Shown piece after piece: positions 43,816-53,311 of a stretch of 64,000 nt of DNA (its first letter is position 1; each line of letters starts with the position of its first letter). Source of the DNA: Mesorhizobium sp. (GTDB lineage Bacteria; Pseudomonadota; Alphaproteobacteria; Rhizobiales; Rhizobiaceae); assembly GCA_019635735.1 (NCBI GenBank), contig JAHBYX010000008.1, positions 62,001 to 126,000 on the forward strand, given 5' to 3'. The translations under genes were made by a program, and so were the position numbers. Under the pieces are notes generated by a model, which was not told the origin of the DNA, made no database searches, and saw only the letters and a list, made by a program, of their open reading frames with translations.

Positions 43816-45176
43816 TGAGCAGGGACGATCCATTCGGACTGTCGGGAGATCGCGAGAAGACACGCATCCGTCTGGTCAACGTCGCGCCGCGCCAGCCGGC
43901 GCCGGGCCAGCCGAGACGCGAGCAGCCTTCCTATTCACTCGAGCCCCAGGCCGCCTCCGTCAAGAGCAGCCGCGCGCACCCGAACTCGCTGGTCGCGGCC
44001 TTCGCGTCGCTGCTCGAGTTCGCGCCCGAGCTCGAGAGCGCGGTTGCTCCGGAGAACCCCGAGGCGCTGCGCACGCGCCTGCTCGGCGCACTGGTCGCGG
44101 CGCGCGACACCGCCATCGCCTCGGGCTCGTCGCTCGAGCGTGCGGACCGGGCCGCCTGGGCGGTCGCCGCCCTTCTCGACGACCTTGCGCTCAACACGCC
44201 CTGGGGCGGCGCGGGCGCCTGGCCGCGCCAGCCGCTGGTTGTCATGCTGCGCGGCGATGTCGATGCCGGCACGCAATTCTTCGAGCGGCTCGAGGAACTC
44301 GAACGCCATCCGACCCGCGACCCGGAGATGATGGAGCTCATGTACCACTGCCTCGCGCTCGGGTTCCGCGGCAAGTACCGGGTTCCGGGGCGCGCAGGCG
44401 ATCGATCGCTGAACGCCGTCCGGGTCGCCGCGGCGCGCTTCCTGCGCAACAAGGAGGCCGAGGACGCTCCGCTGTCGCCCAACTGGCGCGGCGTGATCGC
44501 TTCGGACGAGCCGCAGCGCTTCATCGTGCCGATCTGGGTCATGGCCGCGACCGCCATCGTCGTGTCGACGCTGATCTATCTCGGCCTGTCGATGGCCCTC
44601 TCGACGCATGCCACCAAACTGACGACGCTGGTTCGCGCGCTGCCGCCGGCCGACCGCACCGCCATCACCCGCGCCGTGCCCAAGGCGGAGCCGCCTCCGC
44701 CGCCGCCGGTAGTCGTCGACTTCGCCCTCCTGCCCGAATTCGAAGCGGCCGCTCCGGAGAACCTGCGGCGCGCACTCAAGGGCAGCGAGAGCATTTCGCT
44801 TGCACGGCTGGTCATCCAGGCGACCGCGCCGGAGCTCTTCCAGTCGTCGCGCGCCAACCTGACGGACGGGTTCGAGCCGCTCATCGATTCCGTGGCGAAG
44901 GTGATCCTCGACAACGCGGACCTGATCGGCAACATCACGATCATCGGCCACACCGACAGCGTGCCGCTGCAGAGCAGCAACCCGCTGTCCACCAACCAGC
45001 GCCTCTCGGAAGCGCGCGCGGCGACGATCGCCGAACTATTGATACAGCGGGGGGTGCCGGCGGACCGGGTGAAGTCCGAAGGCCGCGCCGCAACGGATCC
45101 CGTGGCGGACAACGGCACGCGGGAAGGACGCGCGGCGAACCGGCGCGTCGAGGTTCTGGTCGAGAAGAGATTGTAA
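43815..45176 (+). CDS. tssL: T6SS membrane protein TssL with OmpA-like domain (first copy)
   Basis: The product has 453 residues. An N-terminal linker (to about residue 55) precedes the cytoplasmic DotU/IcmH domain (SLVAAFASLLEFAPELES to LNAVRVAAARFLRNKEAED). One membrane segment lies near residues 240-265 (FIVPIWVMAATAIVVSTLIYLGLSM). The periplasmic part ends in an OmpA/Pal-type peptidoglycan-binding domain: ITIIGHTDSVPLQSSNPLSTN, then NQRLSEARAATIAELL and GREGRAANRRVEVLVEKRL-like motifs. TssL docks TssK and anchors the trans-envelope complex. A second copy with the same architecture is at 58481. Confidence 0.93.
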   Translation: MSRDDPFGLSGDREKTRIRLVNVAPRQPAPGQPRREQPSYSLEPQAASVKSSRAHPNSLVAAFASLLEFAPELESAVAPENPEALRTRLLGALVAARDTAIASGSSLERADRAAWAVAALLDDLALNTPWGGAGAWPRQPLVVMLRGDVDAGTQFFERLEELERHPTRDPEMMELMYHCLALGFRGKYRVPGRAGDRSLNAVRVAAARFLRNKEAEDAPLSPNWRGVIASDEPQRFIVPIWVMAATAIVVSTLIYLGLSMALSTHATKLTTLVRALPPADRTAITRAVPKAEPPPPPPVVVDFALLPEFEAAAPENLRRALKGSESISLARLVIQATAPELFQSSRANLTDGFEPLIDSVAKVILDNADLIGNITIIGHTDSVPLQSSNPLSTNQRLSEARAATIAELLIQRGVPADRVKSEGRAATDPVADNGTREGRAANRRVEVLVEKRL

Positions 45177-45177
45177 G

Positions 45178-48100
45178 ATGTTCATCTTGCGATTCATCTG
45201 GGCCGTCATCACGTCACGCATCCTGTGGACACTCATCGGGCTGACGCTGCTGTCGCTCCTGATCTGGGTCTTCGGGCCGATCGTCAGCGTCGGACGCAGC
45301 CAGCCTTTCGAATCCGAGACGGTGCGCATTGGCATCATCGCCGGGCTGGTCATCCTGTGGCTGATCTGGCTGATCGTTGCCCAGAGGCGGGCGATGCGCG
45401 CCAACCGCGTATTCGTCGCCGAGATCGCCCCTACGGTCGAGGAGAAGCCGCCGAGCCCGGGCGAGGAGAGCGTGGCGGCGGTCGGCGCCAAGTTCCAGGA
45501 GGTCCTGGGCGAGCTGCGCCGGCGCAAGCTGGGCAACAGGAAGTTCCTGCGCGAGATGCCGTGGTACGTCATCGTCGGGCCGCCGGCGACCGGAAAGACG
45601 ACGGCGCTGCGCCAGTCCGGGCTCAACTTCCCCATCGACCTGACCAACGATCTCCAGGGCGTCGGCGGCACGCGCAACTGCGACTGGTTCTTCACCGACA
45701 ATGCTGTGCTGATCGACACGGCCGGGCGCTACGTGGAGCAGGAAAGCCAGCCGGACGTCGATTCCACCGAGTGGTTCGGCTTCCTCGACCTCCTGAAGCG
45801 GCATCGGGGCCGCAGGGCGCTCAACGGCGTCATCGTGGCGATATCGATCGACGTTCTGTCCGAGGGCGACGAGGCGATCAAGGCGCACGGCCGCAAGATC
45901 AGGCGCCGCCTGGCCGAACTCAACGAGCGGCTGGAAATCAACCTGCCCGTCTACCTGATGCTGACGAAGGCCGACCTGATCAAGGGCTTCGAGCCGTTCT
46001 TCGACGATCTGTCGACCGCGGATCGCGAGCAGGTCTGGGGTGCGACGTTCCCGCTGGACGCGCGTGTCGATGCGGCCGCCGTGGGCGAGGAGATATCGGC
46101 GCTGGCGCGCGAGCTCGAATTGCGGATGATCCCGCGGCTCGAAGGCGAGGACAAGCTCACCGGACGCGCCGAGATCTTTCGCTTTCCGGCGCAGGTCGCG
46201 AGCCTCTCGGAGCCGATACAGGTGCTCGTCGAGGCGATGGCCGGCGAGAGCAAATACGAGGAAAGCGCCTGGCTGCGCGGCGTGTACCTGACGTCTGCGA
46301 CACAGGAAGGCGCGCCGATCGACCGGCTGACGGCGGCGCTGTCGTCGTCGTTCGGGCTGCCGCCGCACCGCACCATGCTGGCTCAGCGCGTCGAGCGGCG
46401 GAGCTTCTTCCTGAAGTCGCTGATGACGGACGTCATCTTCAAGGAGGCGGGGCTGGGGACCTTCGATCCGCTGGCCCAGCGCCGCCGCGCCTGGATCTGG
46501 CGCGGCGCGGCGGCTGCGTGCACGCTCGCCGCGCTGGGAGCTGGTGCCGTCTTCGCATCTTCCTACTTCGACAACCGCGACGCCGTGGACCTCCAGTCCA
46601 CCCAGCTGGAGGCGCTGCAGCGCCCGCTCGCCGTCGCGGCCGCCCAGCCGGCGCTCGTCGAGGCCCCGGACATGGAGACGGCACTTGCCGCGATGGACGC
46701 CGTCGTTGAGGCGCAGACGCCGCCGCCTGGCGCCCTGCGCGACGCGGTCGGGCCCACGGCAGCGCCCGAACTGCTGCAGGCGCAGAAGGAAGCCTACGAA
46801 CACGCGCTCCGCAACGTGCTGGAACCGCGCATGGTCGCCTTGCTCGAAGCGACGATGTGGCGCCAGATCCGCGAGCCGGAGTTCCTGCTCGGGGCGCTGA
46901 AGACCTATCGCATGATGACCGGCCTGTCGCAGATGGATCCGGAGTTCGCGCAATCCTGGTGGGTGGACGAGCTGCCGGAATTTGCGCCCGCCGCCCCGTT
47001 CCCGACCGAGGACGCAGAGCAGCATCAGCTCGCCGCGATCCGCCGCATGGCCACGGACGACCAATATGTCGCCCCGGACAGCAAGCTGGTGGCGGAGGCA
47101 CTCGCGAGCGTGTGCACGATCTCGCTGCCGGTCCGCGCCTACAAGCAACTCCTGAACGACCCGGCCGTGGCCGCGCTGCCGGAGTGGATTCCGGCGAACT
47201 TCGCCGGTCCGAACGGGGCCAAGATCTTCGTCCGGTCCTCGGAAAAGACGCTGCGCAACGGACTGCCGGGAGCCTTCACCTATGACGGCTTCCATGAGGT
47301 GATCCTCGATCGCGTCGAGGACGTGGCCGCGCAGGCCGCGCTGGACCGCGCGGTCTTCGCCGGCGGATGTTCCGAAAATGCGGAGACGTCGGTTGCCGCG
47401 CTGTCGAAGGACGTGCTGAAGCTCTACTACGAAGACTTCATCGCGCAGTGGGACAGCTTCCTGCGCGACGTGAAGCTGGCGCCGCTGACCGACCTGGCGA
47501 CGGCGAGCGACAATCTGAAGGATCTGTCGAGCGCCGACTCGGCGTTGCGCCGGCTGGTAACGGCCGTCGTGCGCGAGACCGAGTTGACGCGGTCCGACGA
47601 GGAAGAGGGAGCGACCGGCGAGAACAAGGCGGTCAAGAAGGGCGGTTCCAAGCTACTCGGCAAGCTCGGCAAGCTGGGCAAGCTCGCCAAGCAGGGCGTG
47701 AAGCTTCTGCCGAAGGCAGGTTCCGCGGAGGAAGTCGACCTTACCGGGACGCTCGTCGCCGACCATTTCAAGGCGCTGAAGGCGACCATCGCCGAGGTCG
47801 ATGGGCAACCGCCTGCGCTCGACGCAGCGGTGGTGACGCTGACCAATCTCTCCAACATGCTGCAGACGGTCAACGCGACGCCGGATCCGGAGGAGTCGAT
47901 CAAGAAGCAGGGGGGTCTCGCCGAGCTGACCGGTGCGGTGGCGCGCCAGGCGCAGATCCTGCCCGACCCGATCGACGACTGGCTGAGCGGAATTGCCGGC
48001 GACACCAGCGGCCTGACCCAGCGGGCGGTCACCTCCGAGCTCAATTCCATCTGGCGAGCGGAGATCCTGCCGTTCTGCAACGCCGCCCTCGACAACCGCT

Positions 48101-48723
48101 ATCCCTTCGATGCGGGCAGCGCCGTCGACGTCAACGTCCGCGACTTCGCACGCCTGTTCGGACCCGGCGGAATGATCGATGCCTTCATCAACGACCATCT
48201 CCTCGCCTATGTCGACACGACCTCGCAGCCATGGAAGTGGCGGGCGGATTTCGGCCTCGACTCGACCGCCCTCGCCGCCTTCGAGCAGGCCCGCCGCATC
48301 CGCGACGACCTGTTCCCCGGCGGCGCCGGCCCGGTCATGAGCTTCACCCTGGAGCCGATCGACCTGTCGCCGAGCGTGACCCGCGTGACGCTCAACCTCG
48401 ACGGCCAGAAGCTCGTCTACTACAACAACGCGACCCGGCCGCAGGCGATGACCTGGCCGGGCAAGGACGGGACGGGCGCCATCTCGCTCAGCTTCCAGCC
48501 GATCGACGGGTCGCCCGAGGTCATCGTCAGCGAGACGGGCAGCTGGGCCTGGCTGCGCCTGCTGCGGACCGCGCGCTTCACCGCGACGTCGCTCGCGGAC
48601 GTCTACAATGTGCGGCTCGGCGCCGGGGGCTTCTTCGCGGACCTGCGGCTGAAGGCGTCGAGCGTGGACAACCCCTACAATCTGCAGATGTTCAAGAAGT
48701 TCACCTGTCCGGTGCAGATATGA
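45178..48723 (+). CDS. tssM: T6SS membrane protein TssM (first copy)
   Basis: The product has 1181 residues. Two membrane segments at residues 1-30 and about 40-65 are followed by a cytoplasmic NTPase domain with Walker A GPPATGKTTAL (near residue 139) and VLIDTAGRYVEQES (near 178). A third membrane segment (about residues 440-465, AAAACTLAALGAGAVFASSYF) leads into the large periplasmic region with IcmF-type helical parts and the C-terminal beta domain (VTLNLDGQKLVYYNNATRPQAMTWPG). The periplasmic end binds TssJ. A KKGGSKLLGKLGKLGKLAKQG repeat-like stretch near residue 820 is unusual. Its stop overlaps tagF. Confidence 0.95.
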   Translation: MFILRFIWAVITSRILWTLIGLTLLSLLIWVFGPIVSVGRSQPFESETVRIGIIAGLVILWLIWLIVAQRRAMRANRVFVAEIAPTVEEKPPSPGEESVAAVGAKFQEVLGELRRRKLGNRKFLREMPWYVIVGPPATGKTTALRQSGLNFPIDLTNDLQGVGGTRNCDWFFTDNAVLIDTAGRYVEQESQPDVDSTEWFGFLDLLKRHRGRRALNGVIVAISIDVLSEGDEAIKAHGRKIRRRLAELNERLEINLPVYLMLTKADLIKGFEPFFDDLSTADREQVWGATFPLDARVDAAAVGEEISALARELELRMIPRLEGEDKLTGRAEIFRFPAQVASLSEPIQVLVEAMAGESKYEESAWLRGVYLTSATQEGAPIDRLTAALSSSFGLPPHRTMLAQRVERRSFFLKSLMTDVIFKEAGLGTFDPLAQRRRAWIWRGAAAACTLAALGAGAVFASSYFDNRDAVDLQSTQLEALQRPLAVAAAQPALVEAPDMETALAAMDAVVEAQTPPPGALRDAVGPTAAPELLQAQKEAYEHALRNVLEPRMVALLEATMWRQIREPEFLLGALKTYRMMTGLSQMDPEFAQSWWVDELPEFAPAAPFPTEDAEQHQLAAIRRMATDDQYVAPDSKLVAEALASVCTISLPVRAYKQLLNDPAVAALPEWIPANFAGPNGAKIFVRSSEKTLRNGLPGAFTYDGFHEVILDRVEDVAAQAALDRAVFAGGCSENAETSVAALSKDVLKLYYEDFIAQWDSFLRDVKLAPLTDLATASDNLKDLSSADSALRRLVTAVVRETELTRSDEEEGATGENKAVKKGGSKLLGKLGKLGKLAKQGVKLLPKAGSAEEVDLTGTLVADHFKALKATIAEVDGQPPALDAAVVTLTNLSNMLQTVNATPDPEESIKKQGGLAELTGAVARQAQILPDPIDDWLSGIAGDTSGLTQRAVTSELNSIWRAEILPFCNAALDNRYPFDAGSAVDVNVRDFARLFGPGGMIDAFINDHLLAYVDTTSQPWKWRADFGLDSTALAAFEQARRIRDDLFPGGAGPVMSFTLEPIDLSPSVTRVTLNLDGQKLVYYNNATRPQAMTWPGKDGTGAISLSFQPIDGSPEVIVSETGSWAWLRLLRTARFTATSLADVYNVRLGAGGFFADLRLKASSVDNPYNLQMFKKFTCPVQI

Positions 48724-49241
48724 CGACGGGCTTCTTCGGCAAGATTCCGGCGACCGGTGACTTCGTCAGCTGGAACCTGCCGCGTGTCTTCGTCGAGCGC
48801 TGGGACCGCTGGATGTCGATGGAGCTACGCGATCGGCCGGAGACGGGTGAGCTCAATCCCCGCATATGGCGCTTCGTGGCCCCCGCGGGCATCTTCGGCG
48901 ACCAGCCTTGCGCCGGCGCGTGGCGGATGAGCGAGGACAGGGTCGGACGGCGCTATCCGTTCGCGATCGTGCGGATCGGCCGGCCGCCGGATGCCGCCGA
49001 CCCATGGTTCGATGAAGTCGACAGCATGTTGAAACGGTGCGTCGAGGACGGTTGGTCGACCACCCGGATCCAGGAGAGGCTCGAGGAGCTTCCGCCCGCA
49101 AGGGAACTCATGTCGGAAGACCGGATAGCGTTCTGGACCGACGACCGGGAAGCCAACGAACTGGTCTTCGCCGACATCTACGATCTCGCCGACAATGGCC
49201 TGCCCGCCATGCGGCAGGTTCCGGCGGTCGAGGAATCCTGA
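48720..49241 (+). CDS. tagF: T6SS regulator TagF
   Basis: The ATG at 48720 overlaps the tssM stop (ATGA) and gives 173 residues. TagF signature sequence is at the start: MTTGFFGKIPATGDFVSWNL, PRVFVERWDRWM, then FVAPAGIFGDQPCAGAWRMSEDRVGRRYPFAIV. TagF represses T6SS assembly after translation, in Agrobacterium as a fusion with the phosphatase PppA. Here it is a single domain, and a PP2C phosphatase gene lies separately at 63563. Confidence 0.92.
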   Translation: MTTGFFGKIPATGDFVSWNLPRVFVERWDRWMSMELRDRPETGELNPRIWRFVAPAGIFGDQPCAGAWRMSEDRVGRRYPFAIVRIGRPPDAADPWFDEVDSMLKRCVEDGWSTTRIQERLEELPPARELMSEDRIAFWTDDREANELVFADIYDLADNGLPAMRQVPAVEES

Positions 49242-49310
49242 CCATGACAGTGTTCGCCGGGACTATAGAGGGTCGCATGGCTGATGTTTCGGTGAGTGGA
49301 TAGATCCACG

Positions 49311-50396
49311 ATGTTCGTCAGCCAGAACACCACACCCTTTCTCGCCGAGACCTTTCCCTACGCGGACAAGCATGCGGTGAAATGGTGCGTGGCGGTCGTT
49401 CGCGCGACCTTCGAGGTCGACGGGGAAGGCAATTGCACGCCGGCGAAGGAACAGCTGCCGTTCGTCTTCGCCGACACGCACTACGGCGATCCCGAGACGA
49501 CCTCGATCAGGGTCGAGTCCGACTTCGTGCCGGTGAAACCGCATTGCGAGGTGGTGCTCGATGCGATGGCGGTTGCTCCCGGCGGACGTCCGGCGCAAGC
49601 GGTCGAAGTCGGCCTGTTCGGGCCGAATCTGCAGAAGCGGGCGATCGTCACCGGGCAGCGCCGGTGGTTTCGAGGCGGCCTCGGTATCCAGTCCTCTAGT
49701 CCGGTGCCGTTCACGTCGATGCCGCTCGCCTGGCATCTGACCTTCGGCGGCTGGGACCGCACCGATCCCGATCCGGCCAGGCACCGCAGCGACGCGATCA
49801 ATCCGATCGGCAGCGGTTTCCTCGTCGGCCAGGGCAATGTCGACGGCACGCTGCTGCCGTCGATCGAGGACCCGCAGTCGCGGGTGCGGATCTGGAACGA
49901 TCGCCCCAAGCCGATCGGGTTCGGCCCCGTGCCCCGTTTCGCCAGGGAGCGCGCCCGCTATGCCGGGACATACGACAAGCACTGGATGGAGAACGTCCTG
50001 CCCTTCCTGCCGCAGGATTTCGACGACCGGTATTTTCAGGCCGCGCCGCAGGACCAGTGGGTCGAGAAGCTCGGCGAGGGAACGGTTTTCGGATGCGTGA
50101 ACATGAACGTGTCGGGCCGGTTCAAGGTCAAGCTGCCGCCGTTCAAGGTGCCGCTGAGATTCATGTTCGACGATCACACGGAGCACAAGTTCGCGCAGCC
50201 CGATACGCTCAATCTCATCCCGCATGAAGGCAGGATCGTGCTGGTCGGGCGCGCGTCGGTGAAGCTGCCGCGCAAATTCGTGAGGCTGCAGCAGGTGCAG
50301 GTGGGACCGCCCGAAGAGCCCAAGGCCAAGCCGCACTATGCCGGCCTTGGCGAGGCGGTGGCGGCGCTCTCGAAGCTGCGAGGCCGACGCCGATGA
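49311..50396 (+). CDS. DUF2169 T6SS effector adaptor
   Basis: The ATG at 49311 gives 361 residues beginning MFVSQNTTPFLAETFPYAD; a GTG at 49296 is possible. The family pattern is strong: VRATFEVDGEGNCTPAKEQ, a long beta-rich middle with WHLTFGGWDRTDPDPARHRSDAINPIGSGFLVG, and RVRIWNDRPKPIGFGPVPR. DUF2169 proteins act as adaptors or chaperones that load PAAR-like effectors on VgrG tips, as described in Agrobacterium. It opens the effector module; a ketosynthase-like gene and the toxin follow with overlapping or short junctions. Confidence 0.88.
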   Translation: MFVSQNTTPFLAETFPYADKHAVKWCVAVVRATFEVDGEGNCTPAKEQLPFVFADTHYGDPETTSIRVESDFVPVKPHCEVVLDAMAVAPGGRPAQAVEVGLFGPNLQKRAIVTGQRRWFRGGLGIQSSSPVPFTSMPLAWHLTFGGWDRTDPDPARHRSDAINPIGSGFLVGQGNVDGTLLPSIEDPQSRVRIWNDRPKPIGFGPVPRFARERARYAGTYDKHWMENVLPFLPQDFDDRYFQAAPQDQWVEKLGEGTVFGCVNMNVSGRFKVKLPPFKVPLRFMFDDHTEHKFAQPDTLNLIPHEGRIVLVGRASVKLPRKFVRLQQVQVGPPEEPKAKPHYAGLGEAVAALSKLRGRRR

Positions 50397-51400
50397 CGGT
50401 CGTCAGCTGCGTCAGCCTCGTTTCGCCGGTCGGCTACAGCGCCGCAGCGACCTGCGCTGCGCTGCGGGCAGGTATCGCCGCCTTCGAGGAACTCGACTAT
50501 CGCGACCGCATGGCGATGCCGATCCGCGGCGCGCGCGTCGACGCCATCGCGCCCTCCAGACGCGGGCGCGAGCGGCTGCGCTTGCTTGCGCGGCTGGTGC
50601 TGGAACATATCGAACCCGACATCGGCGCGGCGCTGCCCTGGGCGCAGATGCCGCTGATCCTGTGCACCCGCGAGAAGGAAACGCCAGGCGCGCGGCTGAA
50701 CGGTATGTTCGCGGACCTGCGCTTTCCCGATGGCTCGGCGGTGAACGAACGGCGCACGGCGCATATCGCGGCCGGCCAGCCCGCCGCCTTCGCGGCGCTT
50801 ATGCTGGCGCGGAAGATGCTTGGAGAAGGTGCGCCGGCCTGCCTGATCCTCGCGATCGACAGCCTGATCGACGCCCGCACCATGGCCTGGCTCGACGGTG
50901 CCATGCGACTGAAGACGAGCGAGACGACCGACGGGCTGATCCCCGGCGAGGCGGCATGCCTGGCGGTCGTCAGCCACCGTCCGATGACGCCGCGCCATGT
51001 CGTCGTTCGCGGCCTGGGGCTCGGCGAGGAGACGGCGACGGCGATCAGCGAGGAGCCTTTCCGCGCCAACGGACTGACGGGCGCCTTGAAGGCGGCGCTC
51101 GCCGAGGCGCGCACCGAGATGCACGAGGTGGCCTTCCGCCTCAGCGACGTGGCGGGCGAATCCTATGCCTTCGAAGAACTGGTGCTGGCGCAGATTCGCA
51201 ACATGCGCCAGACGCGGCCGGAACAGCCCGTGTGGCACGCCGCCGACTGTATCGGCGACACCGGGGCGGCGGCGGGACTGATCCAGCTTGCCTGGGCCGA
51301 GCAGGCCTTCAGCCGCGGTTACGCGCCCGGAGACTTGGCCGCGCTGCATGGCAGCTCGATGGCCTTCGGCGGGCGCGCCGCGGCGATCGTCTCGGCTTGA
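50393..51400 (+). CDS. ketosynthase/thiolase-like protein of the T6SS effector module
   Basis: The ATG at 50393 overlaps the DUF2169 stop and gives 335 residues. The overall course resembles a beta-ketoacyl synthase: VVSCVSLVSPVGYSAAATCAALRAGIAAFEEL at the start, ALMLARKMLGEG and LIPGEAACLAVVSHRP in the middle, and DCIGDTGAAAGLIQLAWAEQAF near the end. The segment that carries the active-site cysteine in true enzymes reads LILAIDSLIDART, and the GHTLGAAG histidine site reads GDTGAAAG, so the catalytic triad seems lost. Similar genes occur with DUF2169 and PAAR-like effectors; its task there is unknown, perhaps a scaffold. Confidence 0.75.
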   Translation: MTVVSCVSLVSPVGYSAAATCAALRAGIAAFEELDYRDRMAMPIRGARVDAIAPSRRGRERLRLLARLVLEHIEPDIGAALPWAQMPLILCTREKETPGARLNGMFADLRFPDGSAVNERRTAHIAAGQPAAFAALMLARKMLGEGAPACLILAIDSLIDARTMAWLDGAMRLKTSETTDGLIPGEAACLAVVSHRPMTPRHVVVRGLGLGEETATAISEEPFRANGLTGALKAALAEARTEMHEVAFRLSDVAGESYAFEELVLAQIRNMRQTRPEQPVWHAADCIGDTGAAAGLIQLAWAEQAFSRGYAPGDLAALHGSSMAFGGRAAAIVSA

Positions 51401-51410
51401 GGAGGGCGGG

Positions 51411-52439
51411 ATGACCAAGAACGTCTTCGCCGGGATGTGGGAAATCGCCGCCGAGAACGGCATGAACAAGTCCATCGCACGGTTTCCGGACGTGTGCATG
51501 TCGCCGCCTTCGCCGCCGGCCGGCCCGATTCCGATCCCTTATCCGGATACGTCGTTCTCGAACAACCTGAAGTCTGCCTCCACCACGGTCTTGATCGGCG
51601 GCAAGGGCGCGGCGCTGGCCCAGAAGTCCTACTACAAGGAGCCGGTGCTGGGCGACGAGGCGGCGACGCGCACCTTCGGCGCCAATGTCGTGACGCATCA
51701 GATCACCGGCAAGACCTATTTCCAGGCCTGGTGCATGGACGTGAAGTTCGAAGGCAAGAATGTCTGCCGGCATTTCGATATCACGACCAGCAATCATGCC
51801 TCGAGTGGGACGACGACGGCCCCGCTTCCGCCCATCGAGTTTCAGAACCTGGCCGACGCGCAGGACGTTATCGACGCTGGAATATGCCCGTGTTGCGGGG
51901 AGGCACTGCACGAGTGGCAGAAAGACCCCGCAACGGGGAGACCATTCAGAGCTGTGACGGCCACTCAATTCTGGCAATCGCGCATAGACCGGCTCCCGCC
52001 GGGTCCCAATCAGACAGCGTTATACCAAACGCTGGGAAGGTTTACGCTTGCCAAGCAGCAGGCCAGGGCCGCACGCAATGCCGGCGGTGCCGGATGCAAC
52101 AACGTGCACCCGTCGAATACCTCCGGATGCGCCATTCATTTCGAGATCCCAACTGGGGTACGTTACCCACCCCGAGGAGCCTCGGGGCCTAGAACAGTAG
52201 CGCAGGTATGCGACGATTCGTTTGGTAGACGGGCCAAGGCTAAAGTCGACACCCAGTGGGCTTCCACGCCCACTACGCGTCCGGCGATGGCAAGCCGAAA
52301 TCACATGACACCGAAACAGGCTGGCGGATGCAACGATCCAGACAATGTCGTGCCGGACAACAAGATGGGCGGGCCGGAGTGCGACGAAATCGAGGCGCTT
52401 CAGACGCAGCTTGAGCAGGGAACAAGAAGCCTAATCTAG
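51411..52439 (+). CDS. PAAR-like (DUF4150) protein with C-terminal toxin domain
   Basis: GGAGGG precedes the ATG at 51411; the product has 342 residues. Residues 1-130 are the Tox-PAAR-like (DUF4150) domain (IARFPDVCMSPPSPPAGPIPIPYPDTSFSNN type sequence, VLIGGKGAALAQKSYYK, then VTHQITGKTYFQAWCMDVKFEGKNV), which caps the VgrG spike. Residues about 150-342 are a Cys/His-rich domain: CPCCGEALHEW, then GCNNVHPSNTSGCAIHF and NHMTPKQAGGCNDPDNVVP. The last element resembles HNH-type toxin ends (H..PK..GGC..), so a nuclease is likely but unproven. Codon and base use shift to lower GC in this part, a sign of toxin-tip exchange. Confidence 0.8.
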   Translation: MTKNVFAGMWEIAAENGMNKSIARFPDVCMSPPSPPAGPIPIPYPDTSFSNNLKSASTTVLIGGKGAALAQKSYYKEPVLGDEAATRTFGANVVTHQITGKTYFQAWCMDVKFEGKNVCRHFDITTSNHASSGTTTAPLPPIEFQNLADAQDVIDAGICPCCGEALHEWQKDPATGRPFRAVTATQFWQSRIDRLPPGPNQTALYQTLGRFTLAKQQARAARNAGGAGCNNVHPSNTSGCAIHFEIPTGVRYPPRGASGPRTVAQVCDDSFGRRAKAKVDTQWASTPTTRPAMASRNHMTPKQAGGCNDPDNVVPDNKMGGPECDEIEALQTQLEQGTRSLI

Positions 52440-52468
52440 CCGCTTCGTGACCGAGATTGGAATTGGCG

Positions 52469-53299
52469 ATGCCCTCTGAAAGCGACCTTCACGCCCTCGC
52501 ACTGGGATTCTTCTTGCCCCGCGAACATACTGCCGAACAAGACAATCTCCTCACCCCAAGCGGTAGCGATGCCTGGGACAGTTTGTACAGTACGAACCTG
52601 AGGTGCAGGCGCGGCGATTTTTCGAGGCTGGGCAGCGTGAAGGACATACTCCTGCGCAGCGATGACGCACTGATCTGGTACGCCGGCGTCAATTTGCTCG
52701 CCTGCGCGGGCGGATGGAATGAGGTGACAGACGCCCTGAGATATCTGCGCGTACTGCAAGACGAGCAGCGTGTTCGCTATCACCTGGCGGCGCTCCTCGG
52801 TCTGTCATGCGACATTCGCGCCGTTCCGTTGCTCGTCGATCTTTATGCCATTAGTACAAATCCGCATGAGGATCGCGACCAGACGCTCCGCGAACTTTCC
52901 TACCTGCTGGAGCCCGATGATGGGGTGATCTTCTACTCGCGCCACGATGAGCCGACTCCGGACGCCGTGGCCGCGCAGGCAGACTCCATCCGGATGTCGG
53001 TTGCCGACGGTCTCGTCGGCATGAAGGTGTATGAAGGTCGGATCTTCGACGCGATCTCGCTGGCAAGGCGCCTGCTGGCCGCACTGGCAGCCGAAGATGC
53101 ACAGAGTGAGCGATTCCATCGAGGCTTGCTCGTTTTCGAGGCCGCGACCGGTGTCAACTGCACGGGGCTCTTTGACGAGAAGGGTCGCGATCGACGGCTC
53201 GACGCGGTCGCCGCTCTGGAACAGTTCCTGGAGGATGATGGGGCCCGCCGGTTCGTCCCGGGGCAACGCTATTTTTTCGGGCACCCGATCCGGGACTGA
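52469..53299 (+). CDS. probable immunity protein for the PAAR-like toxin
   Basis: The ATG at 52469 gives 276 residues beginning MPSESDLHALALGFFL; a TTG at 52457 is possible. No known domain is certain, but the sequence is helical with HEAT-like pieces (VRYHLAALLGLSCDIRAVPLLVDLY, DRDQTLRELSYLL). It is short of membrane segments and signal peptide, so it acts in the cytoplasm. Its place straight after a toxin gene, 29 bases behind, and a similar lower-GC composition make it the likely immunity protein. This is inference from context. Confidence 0.65.
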   Translation: MPSESDLHALALGFFLPREHTAEQDNLLTPSGSDAWDSLYSTNLRCRRGDFSRLGSVKDILLRSDDALIWYAGVNLLACAGGWNEVTDALRYLRVLQDEQRVRYHLAALLGLSCDIRAVPLLVDLYAISTNPHEDRDQTLRELSYLLEPDDGVIFYSRHDEPTPDAVAAQADSIRMSVADGLVGMKVYEGRIFDAISLARRLLAALAAEDAQSERFHRGLLVFEAATGVNCTGLFDEKGRDRRLDAVAALEQFLEDDGARRFVPGQRYFFGHPIRD

Positions 53300-53311
53300 A
53301 CAGGCGACACG

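Noticed and set aside
47640..47705. GKLGKLGKLAK stretch in TssM as a possible frameshift or repeat insertion
   Set aside because: The frame is continuous and the stretch is a short lysine-rich linker; length of the protein is normal.
49243..49302. A 19-codon open frame just after tagF (starts MTVFAGTIEG)
   Set aside because: Too short, no ribosome site, and no sign of conservation; perhaps a chance frame before the DUF2169 gene.
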